Source: Raffaelea ambrosiae (Eukaryota; Ascomycota; Sordariomycetes; Ophiostomatales; Ophiostomataceae). Taken from it: a DNA stretch of 64,000 bases. Below the pieces are notes generated by a model. The model did not search any database and was not told where the DNA came from. It worked only from the letters and a program-made list of their open reading frames with translations. Positions within the stretch are counted from its first letter, which is position 1; each line of letters starts with the position of its first letter. The position numbers were made by a program, and so were the translations under genes. The stretch spans positions 576,897 through 640,896 of the forward strand of contig PCDI01000014.1 of the NCBI GenBank assembly GCA_002778195.1. Reading direction: 5' to 3'. Shown one piece after another: positions 40,994 to 50,974 of the stretch.

Positions 40994-42413
40994 TCACTGG
41001 CTGGCCTGGACCAGCTCGACCAGACGCTCGGCCAGCTTTTGGGCATCCGCGGGATAGCGGCCGCTGACATAGTTGTACGTTGGGTCCTCGACGATGAATC
41101 TGGGTTCTTGGTCAGCGGAAGCTCTTCAGGGAGACAAAGAGACAGATGAAAACGTACGGGCTGAGACCAAGGCTGCTCTTCCACTGCTTGGGGCTGTCCA
41201 AGACCTTCTTGACCTGAGCGAGTTAGTCTCAAGGAGAAGGAGAAAGAAAGAAGACGGAAAGAGGAAAGAAGGAAGGAGGAAAGAAGAAAGAAAGAGAAAG
41301 AAAAAAAGAAAGAAACGTTGACAAGTTTGAAAGGCCCACGCACCGCATCCTCTACGGTCTCGCTGCCGGCCCCGTACGTCTTGTAGTAGTCTCCCAGAAA
41401 GGCCCGCGTGCCCCAGAACGCAGCCTGCTCAAACCCGGCCGGCAGCGCCGTCGTCTCGACGTCGTGCAGCACGCTCGTCCCGTCTGCCGTCTTGGACGCG
41501 CTGAGAACCATCACCCCATGACACACCGCCCCGACCACTTTCTGTTTCTTTTCTTTCCTCGCTTCGCTCGCATCTTCTTTCTTCTCTTTCCTCGCTTCGC
41601 TCGCCACGCTCGCTTCGCACGCTTCTCCTTTCGTTTCGTTCCTCGCCCCGACCACTTTCTGTGTCTTCTCTGTCCTCGCTTCGCTCGCTTCTTCTTTCTT
41701 TTCTTTCCTCGCTTCGCTCGCTCCGCTCGCTTCGCTCGCCACGCTCGCCACGCTCGCCCGCCCCGTCTTCGGAAAGTACTCCCCCACCAGAGAGTGCACC
41801 CGCGCCGAATCAAGCACCTGCCGCACCGCCTTGTCGTGGCCGCCCGGGAAAAACACCAGGTCAAACCCGTCCAGCGAAAAGTCCGCCGCTGTCCAGCTCA
41901 GCGGGTGCTGGCACGCCTCCGACGCCGCCATCGCTCGGTACGCCGCGACCGTGCTGGCACGGGCGCCCAGCAGCTTCTGCGTCAGGCCGTCGGTCAGGCG
42001 GCGGTCGCACACGGGCGGACGCCCCGACTCGGTGGCAAAGCAGACGTGGAAGCCGTGTTTGCAGAAGACCGAGTAGGGGACGGTGGTTTCTGGCAAGGGT
42101 CAGTGCTGGTCCGGCTTCTCTCCATCTCTTGGCGGCATTGCCTTCCTTTTGGTCTCTTCCTGATCATGGCCCTCGTCTCTTCTCTTGATCGCTTTCGTAT
42201 CCCGGTCCTCATTTCTTGCCTTCCCTTCTTCTCTTCCTTCTTTTGTCTCTTGTTATCTCCCTCTCCTCGAATCATCATCTCCTTTGGATATTCTTCTTCC
42301 CGTGTCTCAATTCCATTTCTTTATTACCCTTGTCATACTTGTCGCCATTCCCTCCACTCACCGGTCGGGTCGTGCCCGTAGTCCGCCATCATAATGACCA
42401 CCTTCGGCGCCAT
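40994..42413 (-). CDS. DJ-1/PfpI family protein with a repeat insertion before the catalytic cysteine
   Basis: Four exons on the minus strand, 42413-42362, 42089-41344, 41213-41158 and 41099-40994, join in phase and give 319 residues. Donors are GTGAGT, GTGCGT and GTACGT, and the second intron has an ACTAAC branch site. The fold markers are the first strand APKVVIMMADYGHDPTE, the FFPGGHDKA loop, and the nucleophile elbow VCHG with Cys207. Family members are glyoxalase/deglycase-like, Hsp31-like chaperones or amidohydrolases; the GHDPTE-type start with a clear cysteine suggests the Hsp31/glyoxalase III side, but this is not certain. Directly before the strand KVVGAVCHG sits a 73-residue insertion (41542-41760) of Ala/Ser/Glu/Arg/Lys repeats, which itself includes an earlier copy of KVVGA. 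The last two exons (VKKVLDSPKQWKSSLGLSP and FIVEDPTYNYVSGRYPADAQ) end normally at QASQ. Confidence 0.88.
41542..41760 (-). repeat. Repeat block inserted in the DJ-1 gene
   Basis: These are 219 bases made from GCGAGC, GAAGCGAGG and AAAGAAAAGAAA words, coding SEARKEKKE-type peptides. The word AAAGTGGTCGGGGCG (KVVGA) occurs at the inner edge of the block and again 117 bases earlier inside it, which points to tandem duplication. The whole block is in frame and has no stop. Confidence 0.9.
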
Positions 42414-43566
42414 CTTGTGTCGCTCTGGCCAAGTCAACAAACTTGTATTAGTCGATCTCTGTTGTCGCCTCAACCTGGTTGGTCCCTGGCTTGTCTCGTG
42501 TATCCGCAGATAGCTTTGTGCCCCGGCCAGCTACCAGCTTGCTTCCAAGCTTCAGCTCCGGCTCAGGCCCGGACATATCACCAATCGCGCACAGGCACGG
42601 TACCACTGGGGGCGGCACAACGCTGATCCGGCGCTGTTGTGTCCTTGCAGGGGTGTCTCCCACGCTCCGTGTCTCTCACGCTGCACTGCGTATTACTACT
42701 TTGTAGTTTCTGTACGAGTATTCCTTCCCGCTCTTTCCTGATTCGTATGGATGTCCGTCGTTCGTACCTTCCCTACCCAACTGTCCAGCTTTTTATCCAA
42801 CTACGCGTACACTTGCTGGTTCCCACCGGTCGCTCCTGCATTCTGAGCAGGCTTCCTTGGCAGCTTATTTGCTTATTTTCCCCAAGACCGACCCGTGCTG
42901 CGGCCTGTCTGACCTGGGCCTGTCATTGGCTGCCACCCCGAAGCTGACGTTTTCTCCTTTTTTTTTTTGGTCTCTGTTCTCTTTTTTTCCTTGTTGCTCA
43001 GCATGCATGCTCGCAACGTCCTGGTGACCCCAAATTGTCTCAGCCTTGTTGGCAGCAGACAGGCGGATGAGCTAGGCGACGAACTAGGCCCAGCTCTTCC
43101 CTGCACGTTCAACCTCCCCGTCTGCACCGCTGCACCTCCTACACCTCTGCACCTGCAGCCACACACACTGTCCTCCCTGAGAGCCAATAATTGAACCTGG
43201 GCCACGCGTATGGTCGGCCGCCTTCCATGTGATCGGTAAAGAGCAGTTCTTGGAGTGTTTTGCCAAGCGTGCCTTGAAAGTCGGAGCCATTCTTGGGGGC
43301 TTTTTTGGCTTCTTTTTTTTTTTCTTTTTGGGTGTTTTTTTTTCCGCCTCTTTGGGCGGTTTCTGTTTCTTTTTTCCTGCATCGTCACTTCGGTCGCATC
43401 TTGGTCGCTTTTAAGCCTCATTTTGAGCCTCACTTTGGCTTCATTTGGCCTCGTTGGGCTTTGTTGGGCTCCTCTTGTCTTGGCTTCTCTCGGCTTCACG
43501 GCTTTACTTGACTGTCCTGGGCTCTGCCCATACACAAAAAGACAGCCACTACAAACTACCGCCACC
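42414..43566. other. Divergent promoter region of the DJ-1 and lipase-like genes
   Basis: This interval of 1153 bases lies between a minus-strand start and a plus-strand start, so it should hold both promoters. The right part (43300-43380) has T-rich runs up to T10 and a C/T bias typical of a leader for the gene at 43567. No coding signal was seen. Confidence 0.5.
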
Positions 43567-45453
43567 ATGTCGACCACCACGTCCTCCTCCTCGATGAAAC
43601 ACCGCCGGGCTCCCCTGCCAGCTGGGAAGAGACCTCCTCTCCCCACCAGAGACTCCACCTCGGTCATCCACTCCCCCAGCGGCCCGTCCGTCATCTCCTA
43701 CAGCTACACCGACATGCCGCTGCGGCTGCTCGCCTACGACGTCTACCAGTTCTTCCGCCTGTCCTGGGCGCTGCCCTACGTCGTCTGGCCGCTGACGCCC
43801 TCCGACTCGGGCCCCATGGGCGAGCTGGCCCCGACGCTGCCGAACCTGTTCTGTCTGGCCCTGCACGCGGTGCTCATGGGCCTGCAGCTGTTCTTCTTGC
43901 TGGGCCTGCTGCCCATCTGTCTGCTGCTGCCCGTCTGGCTGTCGGCCGTCCTTGTCGGCCTGTTTGTGGCCATGAACCGGGGACTGTGTCTGCTGCTGAA
44001 TGGGCCTGGCATTGAGTACCACTCGAACCCGGACATGGCGCCGGTGCTGCCCGAGCATGCACACGAGCAGTGGATCTTTCTGAACGGAGTCGCAGCTGGG
44101 TAAGTCGTGTTGCTCTGTCGTTCATGTCTGCTGTTGTCTCTACATCTGTTCATGTGTCTTCGGTTCTTAAATGTCTCCATCTGTGCCTCGTACCTCTTGA
44201 TCTCGGTGCTCATCTAACAACCCAGCTCCCACTGGATGCAGAGCAATCTCGACAGACTGGCTCTTACCTTCAAGCGCCCCATCCTGGGCATCCACAACAA
44301 GACGTGAGTTCTGTCTGGATTCGGGCCAGAATCGGGGTCTGTTCCCCCAAGTTAACATCCCAGTGATGGCATCCTCTTCGATGTCATCGAGTGCATGATC
44401 CAGCGCAACTTCACCTATGCCACCTCAGACGTCCGCCTCTGCTACAGCATCATCAAGGAAACCCTCTACCGGCCCGAGATCACCAAGGTTGTGTTTATTC
44501 TGCACTCCCAGGGCGGCATCGAGGGCGGTCTCACGCTCGACTGGCTGCTCCAGGAGCTGCCGCAGGATCTGCTGGCCAAGCTCGAGGTCTACACCTTTGG
44601 CTGTGCCGCCAACCACTTTAACAACCCGCATCGCAATGTCCACGCCCAGCACTGGGAGAACAAGTCGCCCCCCGTCCAGGGACAGGCCACTGGAGATGGA
44701 AATGGAAATGGAAATGGAAATGGGGCCACCGACAGAGAAAAGGACGATGAGGCCGACCCCGAGACGGCCATGCTCGTGCGCGAGACCTCGTCCATGCACC
44801 CGGCCGACATCACGCAGCGCACCATTGGCCACATTGAGCACTACGCCCACACGACCGACTTTGTCGCCCTCTGGGGCGTGCTGCACTTTGCCAGCTCCTC
44901 GCGGCAGTCCCCGACCATGCCGCGCTTCCTGGGCTGCGTGTTTGCGCGCGCCTCGCCGCGCGGCGGCCACCAGTTCTGCCAGCACTATCTGGACGGCATG
45001 TTCCCGCTGCAGCGCGACCCGGACACCGGGGCGATTGTCGGCTGTGCCGAGACCAACAACGCGTTCATGGAGAGCGACGTGCAGATCGGCCACGACGGCG
45101 ACGAGGACGAAAACGTCCACCAGGCGTACGAGCTGAGCTGGCTGGCGGCCGTGATGCGGCAGGTGCGGAGCCGCGAAGGGTTTTCGTTTGCGAAGCTGCG
45201 CGCGCAGCTGGAGGCTGAAGTGACGATCCACGCGTCGGGGCCGCTTCTGGTCCACCGCACAGCCGAGGAGGAGGAGGAGAAAAAGGAGACCGAAGAGACC
45301 GAAGGGACGGAGACGAACGGCCGCTCTCGCACCCGGGCGCCGTACCTGGTCCATCATCGGGCGCAGCGGCGCACCGTCAAGGTCAAAGAGGTAAGCCGGC
45401 TGTGGCAGTACCGGAACGGGAAGAGTCCGCACGACCAGTTGGCGACGGCCTAG
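43567..45453 (+). CDS. Membrane-anchored serine hydrolase/lipase-like protein
   Basis: Three exons, 43567-44099, 44226-44303 and 44364-45453, join in phase and give 566 residues. Introns have GTAAGT and GTGAGT donors, with TCTAAC and GTTAAC branch-like sites. After a Ser/Thr/Pro-rich start, two adjacent hydrophobic segments (about residues 92-145, with VLMGLQLFFLLGLLPICLLL) would anchor it in a membrane. A lipase-like nucleophile motif, FILHSQGGIEGG with Ser252, follows a strand, and LEVYTFGCAANHF comes next. This is the order seen in alpha/beta hydrolases. Acid and His partners are not obvious; TDFVALWGVLHF near residue 390 has an Asp in the expected area. The loop coding GNGNGNGNG (about 44696-44724) and an acidic C-terminal stretch are low complexity. 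No named family is claimed. Confidence 0.8.
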
Positions 45454-45752
45454 GGTGGCGACGGCCTAGGTGTCGGCAAGATATGCATACAGGATGATTT
45501 CATCACTTTTCCTTTTTTCCCTTTTTCCTTTTTTCATTCTACTATTGGTTACCTTTGTGGGACATGAAAATAGGATAGCGTCATCTCTTTTGCATGTAAC
45601 TATAGTTTGTGCAAATCAAACAAGACCAAACACGACTCCAAAGGTCAGAGTTCATTTCACCTTGTTGGGTCCCCATACAATCAGAAAAACAAGACATACG
45701 ACAGCTGGCAACCCCCCCCCTCATAAATATACTCCAACTTCCCGCTCTACGC

Positions 45753-46791
45753 CTACCCCTTGAATACCACGTCCCGCCGGTACCGGACCCGTCCGCCCTC
45801 GTCCGACACCCGCGTGTAGCCCAGGATCCCCTCGACGAGGGCCAGCACAATTGTCGTGTTCACCGTGTACTTGTAGTTGTACCGCACCTCTTCGGTCGAC
45901 AGGGTCAGCCGGTCGTAGCAGGGGCCCGTCGCCCACACCGACTGGTGCAGCGTCACCTCCACGGCGGGCGGCTTCGTGGCGTTGTTGTAGTTGATGCGGC
46001 ACCACCGCTGGAGGTACGTGCTCAGAAACTCGAGCGTCGGGCTGTGGCTGCACTGCACCTCGACCGTCTGCGCGCCGTAGTCCAGCACGGTCAGGTGGTA
46101 GGGGGGCCGCAGCAGCAGCATGTCGGGGCTCGGGAGGGAGGCCGCCGAAGGGAGGTAGGCCGTCGCCGTGGTGGGAAGGCCCACGACGGCCGCCCCTTCG
46201 GCGCCCACCTGGACATCGGTCCAGTCGTCACCAGGGGCCGCCGCACGCGGTCCGTCGGCCCGCCCGTCGCCGCTGCTCGCTGTCGACGACGGTTTCTTGG
46301 CGTTGTCCTTGTCGTCCGCAAAGCATTGGAGCAGCTGGGCGCGGTACGCGGGCCGGAGGTCCTCCGGGTAGACGACGGCCTGGCGGGGGAGGGAGACGAC
46401 GAAGCCGGCGCCGAACGTGGCCGACGCCTCGGTCCAGGACGTGCCCGCGGAGGGCGCCACCGCCAGGTACAGCCGCAGTCCGGCGCCCGGGCTGACCCGC
46501 TCCAGCAGGGTCTCGACCCACTGCTGCTGCGCGTCGCCGGCCCGGTCGGCGTCGTCGAGCACCTCGGTCAGGATCTTGCACCACAGCTCGACACAGCCGG
46601 CAACGGCGACCACGAGGTTCTTCTTCTTGTCGTCGCCGTACACCGGCTCGAGCTCGTGGACGAGCTGGGCCCACTCGGGCTCGATGCGGACGGGCAGCCC
46701 GAGGACCTCTTCGAGCCCCTTGCGGGCGGCGCGGACGGGGGCGGCTTCGTCGTCCCAGCAGTCGCGGAGGGCGACGCGGATGGCGAGGGGT
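45753..46791 (-). CDS. Conserved-looking protein of unknown function, 5' part lost near an assembly gap
   Basis: A long 3' exon (345 codons) with strong GC3 bias begins at 46791 after a TTCCCTAG acceptor that leaves a split arginine codon. It ends at 45753 with RRDVVFKG. The upstream coding exon is not visible: the run of 35 N at 46861-46895 lies just before it, and the frame continuing through the gap to 47120 has no coding bias. The protein shows alternating strands, an acidic insertion around 46210-46300 (KDNAKKPSSTASSGDGRADG) and Tyr/Asn-rich C-terminal strands (RYNYKYTVNTTIVLALVEG). No domain was recognised. It is tail-to-tail with the lipase-like gene, with 300 bases between. Confidence 0.65.
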
Positions 46792-46860
46792 CTAGGGAAG
46801 GAACAAGGGACAAAGAACGGGTTAGCAGGAAGCCAGTGGGAGAGGGAGGGAATGGTCATG

Positions 46861-46895
46861 NNNNNNNNNNNNNNNNNNNNNNNNNNNNNNNNNNN
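46861..46895. other. Assembly gap (35 N)
   Basis: This is a run of 35 undetermined bases. It sits immediately upstream of the first visible exon of the minus-strand gene ending at 45753, so the missing start of that gene may be affected by this gap. Confidence 1.
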
Positions 46896-49801
46896 GCGTG
46901 TGCTTTGTTCATACAGTCGCGAATCCATATTCTTTGGCTGCTTCCTGGTGGCTTGCTGCTGTTTTCTTTCGTGTTCTTCGAGTACTCGAAGCTTCTTCTT
47001 TCCAGTGTCGATACCGTAGCTATGCCTCTCTTCTCTTTTCAAGCAAGCCAAGGGCAACGCCAGCTTAAAAAGTTGCCTGTCCCAAGCTTCAAAGAGAGTT
47101 TGGAGGCGTTCCTCTCCCATGCGCCCAAGGCTCTTACAGCGCGAGCCTCTTCCCGACTAGGCCGCTGCAGATACCCTGCATGTGCCTGCATCGGGGGACC
47201 ACGGCAACTTTGCCTGTTGCGAGCTACCACTGCGAACGTCTCTCGACAGTGGCCGTCCAATCAAAGAGAGGGCGTCCAGGCAGCCCCGTCCATGTTGGTG
47301 TGGCCAGCGCCGTTTCATTGTGGCGTTCAAGTCGACACCAAGACAAAAAGACAGAGAGGCAGAAAGGCGGAAACACAGAAACACACCAATCCCGACAGAA
47401 CAGACAGGCAGGTACAGGAGAGGCCAGAAACCAGAGGGGTGCCGGCGCATGGAGGCCCCACACACGCTTGGGACGAGGCGTTTTTAGGGTCCTGCGTTCC
47501 CCAGGCACATTCTCCAGTTGCCAAGCGCCCGCTGTCGTCATGGCAGGAGGGTAGCCTGTTCAGCCGCACGAGGGGCGGGTCAGCCAAGCAGGAGGGGTTG
47601 TCTGGCTTGTCCACGAGGGGACGCATGCGAGATGCCTGGTTTGGGTTGCGCCCGTTATTGGCGCGAGGCAAACCAAATCTTGATTTCGGAAAGGGAGACG
47701 AATGCGACGTGGAGCCGACAAGCCCGCTGCAGCACGAGGCAGACTGGACGGTGAGGCTGTGGCCATTATCTACATTCAGAGAGTACACTAGTGGGAGTGC
47801 AGGCCTGCTGCTGAAGATGGAGGCCAGGAGAAAGGCAGGCTATTTTCCAGTAGGCGGCTGCACAGAGCTGCGAGGAGGTCTCCACACGGTGATCCACTGA
47901 GCTAAACTCCACGACAAACAGGGGCCGCACAGCCCTGTGTGGCGGGGTTGTGTGGCGGTCCTGGCACAACGGTCCCCTGGGACAAGATGGACAGAGTTGT
48001 GCTGTTGTGTTCTTGTGCTTGTGGTCTGGGCGGCTGGCATTCTTCGTTTAAGCCGCCAATCAGAAGAGCCTCACCCATCTGAGTCATCTTGTCCTACCTA
48101 TACCAGGGCATGTTAATACTGGCTCGGTCCAGGCCATTGTCACCCCAGATGGGCAATCTGGCACTGTCTGAAAAGAATGGCAAGCAGATGAGAATCGAAG
48201 CAGCACGAGAGCAGGACAGCAGCAATCCAAGCGGAACTCTTGCCATTCCGAGGGCCGTCGTTGTTTTGCCAGAGGGGCAGGTCCGTTGCAAAATCCGCAG
48301 CTGCTCCTTTTGGTGTTACAGGGGTCGTCCGTTTTCAGCTCTCGCCGTAACCGGCAGCGATCAGCAGCGCCGTTGGGTTTCTTCTTAGCGGCAAGAGCTT
48401 GGGAACCTCGGGGGACAGGCGGCAGCGAATCAAAACGCAAAATACCCGAGGTGTTAGTCTGAAAAGGGCAAACAGTGCGCGGCTGCACGACGGGAATGCT
48501 CACGAACCAGTAGCATGGCACGAACCGCGGGAACAAAAGTTCCCTCGATCGTTCACCGCGAAACAATCAGTGAAATCAGACCCTCGGATGCCTCAGACTG
48601 CGCCCCCAATCTGGCTTCGAGACGGCCATCGAGAAAGCCTACAGAAAGCCTTGATAGTCGGATTGTCACGTCTTCTCTGCATTCGCCTCATTCGGAACCC
48701 CGGGTCCGCATTAACAAACTAGTGCGTAGAGTCATCTTAATGTTGGAAAGCTAGGAGACTATTTCTCTGGGCTGGGGCACCCCGACTCATTGGAATCCTT
48801 GGTAAACGGAGCGCTCGCATTTCTTCTACTCCATTTGTCCATTCCGCAGTTCCGCCATCCCCCATGTCAGTAGACGAGGAATGAAAGCCTATAGGGCAGT
48901 GATACGAACCTACTACAGAGTATAGTAGTTACGAGTACGAACCCAGCTCGGGAACTTTTCACAGCGGTGTCCAATGTACTCGTACGGATGACATGCCTGT
49001 ACGATATGCCAGCCCATTGCACAGCAGAAGTGCCAGGACAGCCCGTCGTTTTCTCCCGAGGAGTGAGAGGACTTTACGAGTACAGAATACCCCAGACGGA
49101 GGAAATCATCCTACCAGTGAAGCAAACAAGCACGGGCTCGCAGCGCCAGTGACAACGAGGAAGGCAATCGGACGAAGGAGAAGGGGGGTGATGAGTGGCC
49201 TCTTCATACAACGGATGTCGTCCACGACTAGTAGAGACGGCCCGAAGACGCGTAGCTGAACAAAAGACGCTGGGCAACCGGACTGGCCGCCTGCACGAAG
49301 GAACCGCCGGGCCCAACGGACCCAAACGGATGCAAGCACCAGGGGCTCTGTTTGGTCGACGGGCCATATTCTGCCATCCCTGGGGTTGTTGTGTCATAGA
49401 AGCTGCAAAGCGGTTAGTATTGCGAGCATCGATGTAGACAAAGTATGCATGCGGGAGGGGGGTGCAGTTCTTCCTCGAGTCTAGCACGAGTCTAGCACGC
49501 CTCACATGAAGACGAACGGCAGCTGCGGGCTGTAAGTGGATGTCCCATGTGTGAGTGGACTAGGCAGAGAATTGCACCAGAACGACTAGCTGGTTTCGAC
49601 TGGTTGCCCCACGGAAAGTTTCACGACGGACAGAGCATGCTCTGCGAGCAGGAAAGGAGGTCCCCAGCAACGGGATAGGCTGAAAGGAAAGGCAGACACT
49701 CGATGGCGCAGCGGTCTGTCGGTGCCTACCTTAGTTCGTTTCTGGAAAGCTTGCAAGAGGGGGCCGGTTCTCGTCTGCTCCCTCTGTGCGTCATCAACGT
49801 G

Positions 49802-49809
49802 TATAAGAG
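49802..49809 (+). promoter_or_regulatory. TATA-like box of the 317-residue protein gene
   Basis: TATAAGAG lies 157 bases before the ATG at 49959 and is followed by a C/T-rich leader. Position and sequence fit a strong fungal core promoter, consistent with the highly biased codon use of the gene. It is inferred from position only. Confidence 0.45.
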
Positions 49810-49958
49810 GGGGCCGCCATCCCCCCCCCCTCTCTTCCGCTCTCCTGCATACTATCCACAACAGCTCCCAGCTTCCCCGAAACATCCTCGAGTTTCTCTC
49901 TTCTTGCCTTCAATCCATCTCTTCTCCTTCCACTGCCACCACCCCACCACAAGCAAAC

Positions 49959-50974
49959 ATGTCACTTCCTCCCGCTGAGAAGCTGCCTCTGGCGCTCCGC
50001 AAGAACGGTAAGCACCGGGGTCGGCCGAGACGCTCCGTGTCCACGAGCAGAACACTAACTCTCGACCAGTGCGCGACGACTTCGAGGGCCAGAAGCCGGA
50101 GCTCGAGAAGGAGCTGTCCAAGATCCTGGGCACCGAGTGGACCATTGACGTCAACCCCCTGGCCCTGTACCCCTATGCGGTGGCCTACGACAGCTGGGGC
50201 AAGGACTCCCTGGGTGCCTGCATCAAGGCCTACATCACCGGCGGCATCTACCAGCTGCGCTCGTACGCCGGCAAGTACAAGGAGGAGGGCGTGGCCGAGC
50301 TGAACAGCATCGCCTCGGCCCACGTGCTGAGTCTGGACGTCGACCTGGACGACCCGCCCAAGTACACGTACAACAGCGTGCAGGTGCGCGACGGCAAGCT
50401 GGTCCTGGTCACGGTGCCCAAGTACTTTGGCACCAACGACAACGAGTGCGCCCAGGACGCCAAGCTGCTGCAGGCGCTCAACGACGCGCCGCCGCCGCCG
50501 GGCGCCGACACGTCTCTCAGCACCAAGGCGCGCGCGGCCATCCGCGACAAGTGGGACCCCAAGGTCGACGGCCTGGTCCAGGACTTCAACAAGATCCTCA
50601 ATCGCTCCGACGTCAAGCTCGAGCCCAACTTCCCCGAGGTCTTTGCCGCCCTCAAGGAGGCGTCCGCGGCCGGCGCCAGCAACATCGACAAGGACTGGGA
50701 AGAGAGCCTCGGCAAGGTCCTGTGGGACTACTTTGACGGCGTGCGCTACCAGCTGGGGAGCGCCGGCTTCGGCAAGGACGAGATGCTGCAGGAGGCGCTC
50801 AACGAGGCCACCGAGACGGGCATCTTTGAGTTCCACATTGTCGATGCCCTCGAGACCGGTGCCGCGTACAACGAGGTCGTCATCAAAGACGGCGTCTTCA
50901 AGATCCAGACCACGATCAAGAACTACTGGGTCAATGCCAACGACGCGGCCAAGAAGGTTGTGGATCTTTTGTAA
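49959..50974 (+). CDS. Protein of unknown function, 317 residues
   Basis: Two exons, 49959-50007 and 50070-50974, join in phase 1. The 62-base intron has a GTAAGC donor, an ACTAAC branch site and a CCAG acceptor. The protein starts MSLPPAEKLPLALRKN and is soluble, acidic and rich in alpha/beta pattern, with DWTIDVN-like and YNSVQVRDGKLVLVTVPKYF strands. No signal peptide, membrane segment or known domain was seen. Codon use is extremely biased toward C/G third positions, the strongest in the window, which in fungi goes with high expression. A repeated theme of DYFDGVRYQLGS and AYITGGIYQLRS could reflect an internal duplication, with an N-terminal and a C-terminal half of about 150 residues each. 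Function is not inferred. Confidence 0.85.

Larger units (their letters stand above)
46792..49958. other. 3.1 kb spacer including assembly gap
   Basis: After the gap the stretch shows balanced base composition, short clashing open frames, and no splice-supported coding sequence. It should contain the promoter of the gap-cut gene (minus) and of the 317-residue protein (plus). The last 150 bases are C/T-rich. Confidence 0.45.

Noticed and set aside
45609..47900. 763-codon plus-strand open frame crossing the N gap
   Set aside because: It is antisense to the well-biased minus-strand exon 45753-46791. It is open only because the complement of GC3-rich codons lacks stops, and it includes undetermined codons.
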